A program made the position numbers and the translations under genes. A stretch of 40,388 nucleotides of DNA from an uncultured euryarchaeote (GTDB lineage Archaea > Thermoplasmatota > Poseidoniia > Poseidoniales > Poseidoniaceae), in the NCBI GenBank assembly GCA_937911345.1, contig CALDPP010000045.1, positions 1-40,388 on the forward strand, in the 5' to 3' direction. Below are positions 17,943 through 28,611 of this stretch, in pieces. The first letter of the stretch is position 1; every line of letters starts with the position of its first letter. The notes beneath the pieces were generated by a model that ran no database searches, was not told where the DNA came from, and saw only the letters and a list, made by a program, of their open reading frames with translations.

Positions 17943-18662
17943 ATGTCTGGACTAGAGAGAATCCCCACCCACATCGAAGGATTAGATGAAAATATGCAAG
18001 GCGGTATACCGCAAGGCCACATATGCTTGGTCGCCGGTGCGTCTGGAGCAATGAAATCGAGTTTAACTTTCTCAATGCTTTACAATGCGGTGCTCTATGG
18101 TGAGACTAGTGGAATCTACATAACTCTCGAACAAGGTAAGGAATCACTTCGAGCCCACATGAGTAATATGGGCATGAATGTTGATGACCCGCGAGTTAGA
18201 AATCGCATTGCTATTATCGATTTAGTTGACTTAAGAGTTCAATTGGATGAGCAAGGAATGAGTAATCGAGTGGATTGGATGGGTCAGTTGATTAAACAAT
18301 TAACCTCATACCGACAATCAATTGGATTTGAGTTACTTGTCTTCGATTCCTTGGGTGCATTCTTCACCTTAACCAAGATGGAAAATCCTAGAGATGAGAT
18401 ATTTAGATTATTTGAAGCGGTTAGAAGGCTTGAGTTGACTTCATTCTTTATCTGTGAAATGACTGGAGAAGATCACAAGCAGTTTGGTGAATATGGCATT
18501 GAAGATTACTTATCTGATGGAGTCATACACCTAGTCATGGAACGCTCGGCCGATGATGTAAGTAGGAAAATGAGTGTCATAAAGATGCGCCATACTAATC
18601 ACATGTTGGGTTACAAGCCCTTCAAATGGAAACCGGAAGAACAACGGTTCACCACTTTGTGA
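17943..18662 (+). CDS. KaiC/RAD55-like RecA-superfamily ATPase
   Basis: IEGLDENMQGGIPQGHICLVAGASGAMKSSLTFSMLYN (Walker A GASGAMKS), LLVFDSLGAFF (Walker B). Start trimmed from 17673 to the ATG at 17943. Confidence 0.85.
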   Translation: MSGLERIPTHIEGLDENMQGGIPQGHICLVAGASGAMKSSLTFSMLYNAVLYGETSGIYITLEQGKESLRAHMSNMGMNVDDPRVRNRIAIIDLVDLRVQLDEQGMSNRVDWMGQLIKQLTSYRQSIGFELLVFDSLGAFFTLTKMENPRDEIFRLFEAVRRLELTSFFICEMTGEDHKQFGEYGIEDYLSDGVIHLVMERSADDVSRKMSVIKMRHTNHMLGYKPFKWKPEEQRFTTL

Positions 18663-20483
18663 TTACTCAACAGTAACAGACTTTGCCAAGTTTCTAGGCC
18701 TGTCAACATCACAACCCAGTGCTAAGGCAGCATGATAAGAAATCAACTGTAGTGGCAATACGGTTAACATTGGTGAAAGGTAATTGTTGACTTTCGGAAT
18801 TGCGATATTGATATCTCCCTCATCACTTATGTCATCACCTTGTTCGTGAATTAGGATGATCTTTGCACCTCTAGCCCGGCATTCGTGAATTGCTGAACGT
18901 GACTTTTCCTTCACATGGTCGTTCGGGACAATGAAAATCACTGGACTACCTTCCTCTAACAGAGCGATAGGACCATGCTTCATTTCACCAGCTGGATATG
19001 CCAGGCAGGGGATATATGCTACTTCCATCAACTTTAACGCACCTTCTTTGGCTACCGGAGCAGAAATTCCTCTGCCCAAGAATAGTACGCTTTTCGCATC
19101 TTTGACTAAATCCACTGCTTCCATAATTGGACCTTGGTTGGCAAGATATTCTTCGATTAGATGTGGAATCTGTTGCAAACCATTGATGATTTCTTTGCCC
19201 TTTTCCTTACTGAGTGAGCGAGATCGAGCAACCTGAATCGAGAAAATGGTTAGAGCCGCAACCATATTTGAGAATGCTTTTGTTGACGCTACTGCTTGTT
19301 CTGGACCTGAGTGGATGTAGACGCCTTTGCCACATTGCCTGGCAATTGATGAGCCAACCACATTTACTACACCGTGTACAGAGCCACCTTTTAACTGAAT
19401 TTCTTTCAATGCAGAGAGAGTATCTGCAGTCTCTCCAGATTGTGAAATAGCAAAATGCAATGCATTTGGATTAACAACTGGTTCATTGGTTCTAAATTCA
19501 CTTGCAATATGGGCAACAGAGGGCACCCTCGCTAATGATTCAATTAGTAGGCCACCGATTTCTGCAGCGTGATATGCGGTTCCACAACCCAACAACCTCA
19601 CGTGCGGTAATTTAGATAATTCGAGTGGTGTTAAATTCAATCCACCGAGCCTTCCGTTGCCTCTTACACGGTCCAATCTGCCGTTGATGCACTGTCTTAG
19701 CGAGTCAGGTTGCTCATAAATTTCTTTGAGCATATAGTGTTCAAATTCACCAAGCTCTGCTTCCTCCCATTCTTCTTCAAGTACCGTAATGTCTGTATCG
19801 AAGGAATCACCGTGGATATTACTCATTGTGATTTGATCTGTTGTCAAGGTGGCAATATCTCCGTCATCCATAAACACAACTCGCTGAGTATGAGTTGAAA
19901 GTGCATGTGGGTCACTAGAAACAAAGGTCTCTCCATCGCCCTGGCCAATAATCAATGGCGATCCATTTCTTGCACATAACATTACATCATGGTCTAAGAA
20001 AATCGCACATAGGCCCCATGTACCAACCAATTTACTCAAGGTTCTTCTAAGTGCGTCGGTAGGTGAATTATCCCTGTTGAGTTCATACTCGAGGATGTGT
20101 GAAATTACCTCAGAGTCTGTTTCACTGTTAAACACAACACCTTTCTTTTTCAGTAGGTTACGCAAGGTTCTAGAATTTTCAATAATCCCATTATGAACAA
20201 TTACTACCTTGCCATTTTCGGATAGATGTGGGTGAGCATTGGGGTCAGTAACTCCACCATGAGTAGCCCATCTTGTGTGAGCAATCCCTACATTACCGTG
20301 TAATTTTTCTGGTAAAATGGACTGAAGTTCTACAACCTTACCAGTTTTCTTATAGATGCTAAAATCACCGTTCTTTAAAGCAATACCAGATGAGTCATAT
20401 CCTCGATATTCTAATCGACGAAGCCCCTCAACAAGTATTGGAGCGGCCTGCTTTGGCCCCATATATCCAAAAATCCCGCACAT
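18663..20483 (-). CDS. glmS: Glutamine--fructose-6-phosphate aminotransferase (isomerizing)
   Basis: MCGIFGYMG Ntn nucleophile N-terminus, HTRWATHGGVTDPNAHPH, two SIS domains, C-terminal PRNLAKSVTVE. Confidence 0.97.
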   Translation of the reverse strand: MCGIFGYMGPKQAAPILVEGLRRLEYRGYDSSGIALKNGDFSIYKKTGKVVELQSILPEKLHGNVGIAHTRWATHGGVTDPNAHPHLSENGKVVIVHNGIIENSRTLRNLLKKKGVVFNSETDSEVISHILEYELNRDNSPTDALRRTLSKLVGTWGLCAIFLDHDVMLCARNGSPLIIGQGDGETFVSSDPHALSTHTQRVVFMDDGDIATLTTDQITMSNIHGDSFDTDITVLEEEWEEAELGEFEHYMLKEIYEQPDSLRQCINGRLDRVRGNGRLGGLNLTPLELSKLPHVRLLGCGTAYHAAEIGGLLIESLARVPSVAHIASEFRTNEPVVNPNALHFAISQSGETADTLSALKEIQLKGGSVHGVVNVVGSSIARQCGKGVYIHSGPEQAVASTKAFSNMVAALTIFSIQVARSRSLSKEKGKEIINGLQQIPHLIEEYLANQGPIMEAVDLVKDAKSVLFLGRGISAPVAKEGALKLMEVAYIPCLAYPAGEMKHGPIALLEEGSPVIFIVPNDHVKEKSRSAIHECRARGAKIILIHEQGDDISDEGDINIAIPKVNNYLSPMLTVLPLQLISYHAALALGCDVDRPRNLAKSVTVE

Positions 20484-20491
20484 GACTACAC

Positions 20492-23400
20492 CTACAATTC
20501 AACTACAGCACTGCAGATTGGACACTTAACCTTGGTCAATCGCAAATCCTTAATCGTGAACTTCGCTGAACATTCTGTGCAATTAGCCTCTTTCTGAGGT
20601 ACTGGAATATTTGGTAATGGCATGCCCGGAAGAATCGCATCAGCAGGCGGTGGCAAGTTAGGCAATGCGGGAACCGGTAATACTGCATCAACTGGTGCGG
20701 GAATTGCTTCAATTGGTTGGGGGATGTTGTTGATCATTTTTTCAGTCATCTCAACCAAATCTCTCTGCTGTTTACGTTTCATTCTGCGCTGAAGTCTTGA
20801 ATTTCCTTCCCCAGATTCAACTTTAGCAGTTAATGATTCTTGCAATGTTTCTTCCTCTTCATCGACTATCACGGCTTTTGGAGAGACTACAGATTGAACA
20901 ACCAATTCCTCTGCGTCCATATTAATCGCCATTGTTGGTTCATCATCACTTTCAATGTCTACCATAATTTCGATATCGTCTTCACTTGTAGCTACTAAGG
21001 AGGCCGACAAAATTTGCTCTTCAACTTCTTTATTCGTTCTGCGTAATGAAACAACAAGATACATGAATATCAATGAAATGATTAGTGCAACGAAAATCAG
21101 CATTACTGCTTTGGTGGTCGCATCACCGGGTAGTGGTTCTAGCAATGTCTCCAAGAATGATTTCTCCTCAGTATTAAGTTGCTCAACTTCTAACGATACG
21201 ATGGTTTTGAAAGAGAGTGTGCCACTACTTGATGAAACTATAATTATTGATTCTTCTTGTGTAGATGCGTAACCTGATGTGAATCCCTCGGCGATTAAGT
21301 TAGATAAAGCGAAATCATTGTTTTCTTCATCAATTATTCCATAACGTGTCATCGGCCCATATACATTAATTTCATCATATACCAGCGATATTTCTTCGCC
21401 GTAAGACGACATAACCAGATTAGTTACTCCTGCAGCTATGATATATTCCGGCTCGTCAGCAGACCAAGAATTGTCAGTCATAACATAGGCTATCTTTGAT
21501 TCTCCACCAAAACCTTCTACCCATGTAGCAGCGAGAACATCTCGATCATTCTTCTGATAAACCTCTAACTGCGCGTTGGAAGCATAATCACCAACAGAAT
21601 ATCGGAATGACCACGAAGGAAGCCATTCTTTTCCATGCGCATACATCAATCCAACACGTTCGATGCCTGTCACGTCATCTCTCAGTTCTTGATACAGAAT
21701 ATGCATGTTTTCTTCACCCAAGGCAATTGCTAATGAGTCGCCTTGTGTTGGTTTGATGTCAACATTAGCCAGGATGTAACTTGAACTCCAAGAACTCTGT
21801 ATCAATGGAGTGTCTGACATTAAAACAAAAATCGAGGTTATATCGTTGTACGAGCCACCCGTTGCAATATCTCTGTGATATCCTGCTAAGACAATTCTAT
21901 CTCCTTTCTTCGCCATATCAAGTCCCCAGTATCTGCCTTCTGATAGTTTGACAGCTTGCATATGAGTTTGCTTTTCGGTGGTTTCACCTGCGCTAGTAAT
22001 CGAGGTCATAGCGATGTGAGACAAGAAATAGCCTTGTTGATCTAAAACATTCTCTGTCCAAGCAGCATGTACTAAACCGTCATCTCGAAGTATCGCAGTC
22101 AATTCTCCTGCCCAAGAATCTGCCAGTTTTTCATCAGCTAATGTGGCCCATGCCCCAGATGATGATTCAGTAACTGTTCTAACGTGTAACTCTCCGTCTA
22201 CTGTAGTAAACAATAAACCGCTTTCCTCCATTCCAATAAAGTCGATTATCTCTTCACCTGAAAGCAAATTTAGTCGTACTGGTGAATCTAGCCCGACGTT
22301 ATTAGCAACCACTGTGAAACGTAGTTCGTTGAATTCTGATTCTACTCCGTCACCCGACATGGTCACTCTGAAATCTGTTCCTCCTAGAGTTGATAGGTTT
22401 CCGGGAATAATGAACCTAGCTTCATCGTAACCAGAACTTGAATCAGATCCAGGTATCACAGTTATTGTATCTTCACCGATTGGAGTCCAGCCTACATCTG
22501 CAATCTTAGAGAATAGTGTCAATGTCAAACCTGCTGCATCATTTTGGCCCAAGTTGTCGACTCGAACAATTACTGTATACTGTTCGCCAGGAATTGGAAT
22601 TAGAGGAAGTGTTTGGTAAGCCCCTTGCATGAAACGTAGGGTGGGTTCCACCGGACGTTCCTCGACTTCGAATGAGAAACTGTAAGAATTGTCTTCTGGG
22701 TTTGGATCATCATAATTCATTGAAGGATCTATCGACAAAGTCACGCTATGCGTCCCAACTTCTGTCGCCCACCAATAAAGTGTAATCTCTGCCTCGTCGC
22801 CGTCATCTAGGTTTGAGATGGTGATGTCCGAGGGATAAACATCAGAATTGTCCCCAGGGGCATTAAGTTTGATGAAAACATCATCTGCATCTAAATCGCC
22901 GACATTTTCAATCGTGAATTTTATTGTTAGAATCGAACCGGCTACTGCAGATTGTACTGGCAATCCTACTTCGTCAAGAACCTCCACAACGCCAGTAAAG
23001 ACAAAGTCTGGTGCAGCGGGCATATTGTCAACATCAATAGTACGTCGAATGTCGTCTGTTTTCACGCCAGATTCATTTACCATACGGAAACTCAACCGAG
23101 TCGAACCATCAGACACTGTGGTGGAGTCCCAGTTAAAATTCCAGTCTTGACTACCGACTTCTAATTCGGGTAAATCTGTGGCAAATTCCCATGCTCCATT
23201 ATCCACTTTGTACTCTATGAAATCATGTTGGACGCCATCAACAGTACCACTAAATTCAACCATTCCACTAACACTCTGTCCAACTGTTGGGCTGGCAATC
23301 GTAACTTTCATTCTAGCCAGATTTATGACCCTGAAATCTATGTTTGATTCGGATTGAGTTGCTGTATCATACAATTTAACGCTGACAATTACGTATTCCT

Positions 23401-25450
23401 CGTCAGCCTGTATCCAGTCTTCTAAGACATTGACGTTAAGATTCCAATTATCAATATCTCCACCCGCTATCGTCCATGGTTTCAATTCACGTTCAGTTCC
23501 AGATTCTAGGAATTGTGCTATCCGTACTTGGACCTGATCGAATTGTTCACCCGGCGGGAAATCGGTAGTGCCTGAAATCGTCGCAGTATTGCCTTCCAGC
23601 CACCACGTATCGTTTGATGGTTGGCTAATTGATACGAAATCGCCAGAACCGTTACCACTTGGTGGAGGGTTTACTACTCCTGTATCCTCCAATGGAGTAC
23701 AGGGTTGGTCAAGGGCAAAATCAATAGCACAAGATGCATCAATTAACCCGAAACCCCATTTCTCATGCCATCTATCTGAAATTGTATTTGCCGGCTTATC
23801 TCTGATTTCTGATGAATTTCTGATAACATCCATAACTTCGAAAGCATCCAAAGAAGGGGCTGCCTCTCTAACTAATGCGACAATGCCCGAGGCAATCGGA
23901 GTTGCCATACTTGTACCGTCTTTTTCATCGTAATCCGAATCTGCCTCAGGTCTTGGAGCGCCGGGGAAAGAAGTCCCAGTTGCCGCAGTGGCGGATATTA
24001 TGTTGGAGCCGTAAGACGAAATATCTGGTTTGAGTTCATCCCACTCATTATCGTCTCCATCATCGAGTCTTGGTCCATAATTGGTAAAACTCGAGATGCC
24101 ATCATTGGTTCTGTTCGTTGTGCCAAAATCTGAAGCTGATGAAACTGCAAAGCCCATGTCTGCACTTGCTGGAGAAGGCACTCTCTTCGAGCCATCATTG
24201 CCCATGGCAATTACACAAACAATATCTGCACTTTCGGTGGCGTTGTTGATAAGTCGAGCTTCTCCACCGGTCCCATTGTCACCCTCATCTCCAGGATTTA
24301 ACGGTGAAGAGACTGAGCCGAATGACATGGATCCAATTTGAATACCTCTACTAGAGGAATTGTGTCCCCAATCTGTGTCAGCGTTATTTATCATCCATTG
24401 AATTCCACTGATTGAGTACTGTGAGTTGGTTCCACCCGCATCTGTTAGCACCTTAATGTCAACAAGATAAGCCCCCGGTGCTGTACCCATGTGGACTCTA
24501 GATGAATCTCCGGTTCCAAGCGCCGAACCTGCTACGTGTGTGCCGTGACCTTGTCCGTCATCCGGGTCTTGAGAACCGTCTGCATTTGCTGCAGCAGATG
24601 TGGCATCATATCCAGCAACCCACTTGTGATCATCATAAGACAGCGGGTTGGTGTCTGGCGCGTCATTTTGGTCGTCGAAATCGTTTAGAGAACGATGCTC
24701 ATTGTCAACCCCTGTATCCAAAATAGCAATAACAACACCATCGCCGGTGTATCCACGCTCGTATGCAGTTTCAGAATAAACCTGTGATGGCATAGCTCGA
24801 GTAGCTTTTCCGGCAACGTCGTTAGATGGAACCATGACATTTTGCATCTCTATGACTACCACGCCGTTTAGATGATAGATATCCATCAAAGCACTAACTG
24901 GGACCTTATCGACAACAATTGAATCAATACTTTCCGGTTGATCAAACCAAGCACCTGATTCTACTCCCATCCAACCGTGAAGATTGAGTACTTCTTGCAA
25001 AGCATCGACCTCAGTTTCAGTTGGATGCCAAGCATAGTCGACTACGATTGCGACTGTTTTCTTACCATCCTCGCCTACAACTGCAGTTGGAGAGATTGAA
25101 TCAAAACCTGCAATTACTCTTTGAAGACGATCATCCATGCCGTTCCAATCTAAATCTGGACCATAGGCAAGCCACCAACCGTCTTTTTCTGATGCAGGCA
25201 TATCTCCTCTTAAATCAAGCCTAAGAGGTCTTTCGCACAATTCCTCACCACACATCAACGGTGGAAGACCGTCGACTAAAATTGGCTCTCCGTGAGTGAT
25301 TGGGGCCACAGCATTACGATTTTCATCGTTGTTTGGAGCCAATGCTGATGCGGCAGAACTGGTACCAGCAATTAAGAAAATCAAGGCGATAAAAATCGCT
25401 GAGCGGCGTAAACCTGGTGTAGAACTCATTGAAATAAACCCCTTCGACAT
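20492..25450 (-). CDS. Giant membrane-anchored subtilisin-like (S8) protease with CARDB-like repeats and C-terminal zinc ribbon
   Basis: Catalytic triad VAILDTGVD, GHGTHVAGS, GTSMATPIASG. TM (AVMLIFVALIISLIFMYLVVSL). C-terminal CTECSAKF...VKCPICSAVVEL. Confidence 0.93.
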   Translation of the reverse strand: MSKGFISMSSTPGLRRSAIFIALIFLIAGTSSAASALAPNNDENRNAVAPITHGEPILVDGLPPLMCGEELCERPLRLDLRGDMPASEKDGWWLAYGPDLDWNGMDDRLQRVIAGFDSISPTAVVGEDGKKTVAIVVDYAWHPTETEVDALQEVLNLHGWMGVESGAWFDQPESIDSIVVDKVPVSALMDIYHLNGVVVIEMQNVMVPSNDVAGKATRAMPSQVYSETAYERGYTGDGVVIAILDTGVDNEHRSLNDFDDQNDAPDTNPLSYDDHKWVAGYDATSAAANADGSQDPDDGQGHGTHVAGSALGTGDSSRVHMGTAPGAYLVDIKVLTDAGGTNSQYSISGIQWMINNADTDWGHNSSSRGIQIGSMSFGSVSSPLNPGDEGDNGTGGEARLINNATESADIVCVIAMGNDGSKRVPSPASADMGFAVSSASDFGTTNRTNDGISSFTNYGPRLDDGDDNEWDELKPDISSYGSNIISATAATGTSFPGAPRPEADSDYDEKDGTSMATPIASGIVALVREAAPSLDAFEVMDVIRNSSEIRDKPANTISDRWHEKWGFGLIDASCAIDFALDQPCTPLEDTGVVNPPPSGNGSGDFVSISQPSNDTWWLEGNTATISGTTDFPPGEQFDQVQVRIAQFLESGTERELKPWTIAGGDIDNWNLNVNVLEDWIQADEEYVIVSVKLYDTATQSESNIDFRVINLARMKVTIASPTVGQSVSGMVEFSGTVDGVQHDFIEYKVDNGAWEFATDLPELEVGSQDWNFNWDSTTVSDGSTRLSFRMVNESGVKTDDIRRTIDVDNMPAAPDFVFTGVVEVLDEVGLPVQSAVAGSILTIKFTIENVGDLDADDVFIKLNAPGDNSDVYPSDITISNLDDGDEAEITLYWWATEVGTHSVTLSIDPSMNYDDPNPEDNSYSFSFEVEERPVEPTLRFMQGAYQTLPLIPIPGEQYTVIVRVDNLGQNDAAGLTLTLFSKIADVGWTPIGEDTITVIPGSDSSSGYDEARFIIPGNLSTLGGTDFRVTMSGDGVESEFNELRFTVVANNVGLDSPVRLNLLSGEEIIDFIGMEESGLLFTTVDGELHVRTVTESSSGAWATLADEKLADSWAGELTAILRDDGLVHAAWTENVLDQQGYFLSHIAMTSITSAGETTEKQTHMQAVKLSEGRYWGLDMAKKGDRIVLAGYHRDIATGGSYNDITSIFVLMSDTPLIQSSWSSSYILANVDIKPTQGDSLAIALGEENMHILYQELRDDVTGIERVGLMYAHGKEWLPSWSFRYSVGDYASNAQLEVYQKNDRDVLAATWVEGFGGESKIAYVMTDNSWSADEPEYIIAAGVTNLVMSSYGEEISLVYDEINVYGPMTRYGIIDEENNDFALSNLIAEGFTSGYASTQEESIIIVSSSSGTLSFKTIVSLEVEQLNTEEKSFLETLLEPLPGDATTKAVMLIFVALIISLIFMYLVVSLRRTNKEVEEQILSASLVATSEDDIEIMVDIESDDEPTMAINMDAEELVVQSVVSPKAVIVDEEEETLQESLTAKVESGEGNSRLQRRMKRKQQRDLVEMTEKMINNIPQPIEAIPAPVDAVLPVPALPNLPPPADAILPGMPLPNIPVPQKEANCTECSAKFTIKDLRLTKVKCPICSAVVEL

Positions 25451-25497
25451 ATACCCTGAGAGTTCACCATGTTTTCATAGTATCCTTTTCTCGAGTA

Positions 25498-25527
25498 TTC
25501 CCCAACCCCCTTAGGGGGTTTGGGGAA
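25498..25527 (-). terminator. GC-rich hairpin downstream of the rhomboid gene (putative terminator or 3'-end structure)
   Basis: TTCCCCAACCCCC-TTA-GGGGGTTTGGGGAA on the + strand: near-perfect inverted repeat with one bulge, ending one base from the rhomboid stop codon (25529-25531). Confidence 0.6.
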
Positions 25528-25528
25528 A

Positions 25529-26569
25529 TTATGGCCAGTTGAAATGCTCAGGATTGTCAGAACATTGTAAGTGAGGGCCATCCGAGCGTTCGATTACTCC
25601 AATCTTATTCTCACAAACAGGGCAAGTCGAGATGTCTGCGATGTGTTCCATCCAAGCCTGTCTAGTTTCAGGCTCATCGCTTGAATCCATTAGGCTCTTT
25701 ACTGGTTCCCTAAGGTGCCTTGGCAACTCAAAACCCTGTGACTCCCAAGGATCGCCTGATTGTGAAACATCTTTCATCTTGTTTTTCATTTGCCTCAAGC
25801 GATTAATTACCTCACTAGATGATGATGGTCCCCCATCTTCGATGCCGAGTGGGACTGGGCCCCCTTTAGCAACTAGTGGTAGCATAACATAGGCCAATAA
25901 AAAGCCGCCTAAATGGGCCATGTGTCCAATGTCACTAGGCCTATCCAAACCATATGTCGAGTATGCTCTTACCACCTCAAGGCCAAAGTAAATCATAGCT
26001 AGATAGAATACCGGCCACTTTCTAATCAAGATTAGAGGGAATGGAATCTCATCTTTTGGCCACCCTGCCAAGTACGCTCCAAACAGACCAAATGCGGCAC
26101 CTGAAGCCCCTAAGGCGGGCCTTGACGAGTCGATGTTAAACATGAACCAAGCGATTGAGCCCCCAATTAATCCAATAAAGTAGATCATAGCAAATCTCGT
26201 TCTCCCTAACCTTTGTTCAAGCGGAATACCAACCAGAGAGATGACCAGTATGTTGCCTAAAACGTGAGTAGCATCAAATTGGCTATGAAGGAAACCGGCC
26301 GAAACAAATGTTATCCAACCCGAGGGTTCCTTTGCTTCCGTCGGCCTCATCCAGAGGTCTTCCCACAGCCATAAAGAAACTAAATCAAAATTGTAGAACA
26401 AAGACCAGATGACTTGGACTAAATAACCCAACAGTAGTCCAACTGTCATTGACAGCGCGAATGAGGTTTTATGGCGATATGAGTAGAATATTGGCCAAAA
26501 AACAGCGACTAACCACACAATAAACAGGCAACTCTCAACGACGCTAAACTGCGTATATTGGGCCGCCAT
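25529..26569 (-). CDS. Rhomboid family intramembrane serine protease with C-terminal Cys-rich (zinc-ribbon-like) tail
   Basis: Catalytic LGASGAAFGLFGAYL and GHMAHLGGF. Tail CPVCENKIGVIERSDGPHLQCSDNPEH. Confidence 0.92.
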   Translation of the reverse strand: MAAQYTQFSVVESCLFIVWLVAVFWPIFYSYRHKTSFALSMTVGLLLGYLVQVIWSLFYNFDLVSLWLWEDLWMRPTEAKEPSGWITFVSAGFLHSQFDATHVLGNILVISLVGIPLEQRLGRTRFAMIYFIGLIGGSIAWFMFNIDSSRPALGASGAAFGLFGAYLAGWPKDEIPFPLILIRKWPVFYLAMIYFGLEVVRAYSTYGLDRPSDIGHMAHLGGFLLAYVMLPLVAKGGPVPLGIEDGGPSSSSEVINRLRQMKNKMKDVSQSGDPWESQGFELPRHLREPVKSLMDSSDEPETRQAWMEHIADISTCPVCENKIGVIERSDGPHLQCSDNPEHFNWP

Positions 26570-26657
26570 GACACTGGTTAGGGCTTACCATTTTTGAACT
26601 AGTGGAGAAATGTAGCAAAAAGGTAGGATTCATTGCTGTTTAGCCAATCGCACAACC

Positions 26658-27875
26658 ATGGCAGAGCCTATCCTCGAGTTGAGCAACGTAACTGTTCGAC
26701 GTGGCATGGGGGTTGTTTTACAGGATTTTTCAATGACGGTTAATGCTGGCGAATGTGTAGTATTGCATGGTGAAAATGGCATCGGCAAATCAACGATAAT
26801 TGAGACCGCTGCACGCCTGTTGCCAATCGAAAGTGGTTCGGTAAAACATCACGGGAAAGTGGTATGTGACGGAGAAGGAAGAAGGGCTAATCCAGCTAAA
26901 CCATTTGGCCTTACCTTACAAAAAAATTGCCTTGTTCCAAGCCAAACAGTTCAACAGCAGGTAGAAAATGTAATTGCTTTGTCCGGAAAATCATTCGACT
27001 GTAAATCTATTTTCGACAGTTACCAGTTAGCCAATCGTCGTAACGACAAAATTGCCTACCTATCTGGAGGACAGCAAAGAAAGGTAGCAGTAATTAGTGG
27101 ACTTATTGCCGGGATGATAGACAAAGAGAATACACTAATTTTACTTGATGAGCCAGATTCTGGTCTAGATGACGCTTCTGTTGAACAATTGGTAAAACAC
27201 ATTCACATGCTAAGAAATTTAGGCCACGGAATTGTAATCGCTTCACATGACAAAAGGCTGCAAGAATGCGCTACATCTCTCCATGACATGAGTGAAGTGA
27301 GCAAGCAAGAGCCTAGTTTTAGCGAAATTTGGCAGGTTAAATCAACAGAAAAAAACTATCCAATGCTAAAGACCAAAATTGGCTGGAAACTAAACCTCAA
27401 CACATTAGTATCAGTTCAAAGAAATTGGCTAGCAGCACTACTTGTGATGGGTGGATTGTTATCAATTGTCGACCCATTAACACTATCCGACAATCATACA
27501 TTGTTGATGGGTTTCACACTCGCCCCAGCGTTTACCATGGGGTTAGTTGGCGATCCGGTGTTCAAAATACTGAATGAACAGAGATCAATAGATTGGTGGC
27601 GAGCACAGGCCAACAATGTACCAAACTCATACCTTGAAAGCCTCTTGAGTGGTTTCATTATTACCACTATTGCTATTCAAATTTTTATTCAATCCGTTGA
27701 TTTTAGAATAGTCCTAGCAGGAGGGTTTATCACTCTATCCACCTCTTTTGCTGTTCGATTCTTACAGATGAGCACTGTTAGACTGGCTCGCAGTAATGCT
27801 GTTTTCATCAGGCTGCTAACCCCGATTCTAATACTGCCATGGGGCCTTATTGTAGATTATTGTGCAAAATTATAA
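26658..27875 (+). CDS. ABC transporter ATPase (CcmA-like) fused to a C-terminal membrane domain
   Basis: Walker A GENGIGKST, signature YLSGGQQRKV, Walker B LILLDEPDSGLD, H-loop ASHD, then about 170 aa with several TM helices. Upstream of ccmC-like gene. Confidence 0.8.
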   Translation: MAEPILELSNVTVRRGMGVVLQDFSMTVNAGECVVLHGENGIGKSTIIETAARLLPIESGSVKHHGKVVCDGEGRRANPAKPFGLTLQKNCLVPSQTVQQQVENVIALSGKSFDCKSIFDSYQLANRRNDKIAYLSGGQQRKVAVISGLIAGMIDKENTLILLDEPDSGLDDASVEQLVKHIHMLRNLGHGIVIASHDKRLQECATSLHDMSEVSKQEPSFSEIWQVKSTEKNYPMLKTKIGWKLNLNTLVSVQRNWLAALLVMGGLLSIVDPLTLSDNHTLLMGFTLAPAFTMGLVGDPVFKILNEQRSIDWWRAQANNVPNSYLESLLSGFIITTIAIQIFIQSVDFRIVLAGGFITLSTSFAVRFLQMSTVRLARSNAVFIRLLTPILILPWGLIVDYCAKL

Positions 27876-27912
27876 CCTTCAACTTCAATAAGGAGGTTTT
27901 CGAGCAAGCAAC

Positions 27913-28611
27913 ATGCGAGTAAAGGTAGGAGAGTTACTACTCGCAATTGGATTCATTGGATTGATGGCAACACTTTACCTTGCCTTTAATTGGGCACCTA
28001 GCGTGAATATCAATGCTTTTGAATCGCCTGAAGCTCAACGAATATTCTATTGGCATGTCCCAGCAGCATGGGCAGCATTCATTGCCTTTGCAGTATTGTT
28101 TGCTGGTTCAGCGTTATGGATGTTCAAGCGTAGTCCACTTGGATGGAAACTCCATGTCGCTGGGTCTGAGGCTGGATTGGCGTGTGGTTTGATGGCCGTG
28201 TGGTCTGGATGTGTATGGGGGGCTGCAGAATGGGGCACTCCATGGGACTGGGAAGATTGGCGTCTCAATACATTCGGCTTACTTACTCTACTTGCTTTAT
28301 TCCTGGTTCTTGGCCGGCAAAGTCAACCCGATGGTGTTGAGAGTAGAGATACATTCTCAACCTTCGGTTTGTACGGCTTTGTACTTGTCCCTTTGACTTA
28401 TGTGGCAACAAGAATATGGGTAATTCGACATCCAGGTCCTGTGATTGCTGGTGAAGAAGGTAGTTCAATATCTGGTGATATGGCTTTAGTGTTAATGATT
28501 GGAGCACTTTCATTTACCATCTTAATTGTTGGCCATATCATTACTTCAATGGAAATTACCAAATTTGAGCAACGATTGGAAAGATTGCAAAAGAGATTGG
28601 ACGGTGAGTGA
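27913..28611 (+). CDS. ccmC: Heme exporter / cytochrome c maturation protein CcmC-like
   Basis: YWHVPAAW and the Trp-rich WGAAEWGTPWDWEDWRL motif, with multiple TM helices. Confidence 0.88.
   Translation: MRVKVGELLLAIGFIGLMATLYLAFNWAPSVNINAFESPEAQRIFYWHVPAAWAAFIAFAVLFAGSALWMFKRSPLGWKLHVAGSEAGLACGLMAVWSGCVWGAAEWGTPWDWEDWRLNTFGLLTLLALFLVLGRQSQPDGVESRDTFSTFGLYGFVLVPLTYVATRIWVIRHPGPVIAGEEGSSISGDMALVLMIGALSFTILIVGHIITSMEITKFEQRLERLQKRLDGE

Noticed and set aside
27888-27912. AAGGAGGT as a ribosome binding site for ccmC
   Set aside because: A perfect anti-SD-like match, but about 16 nt from the ATG, longer than typical spacing. Not claimed as a functional RBS.
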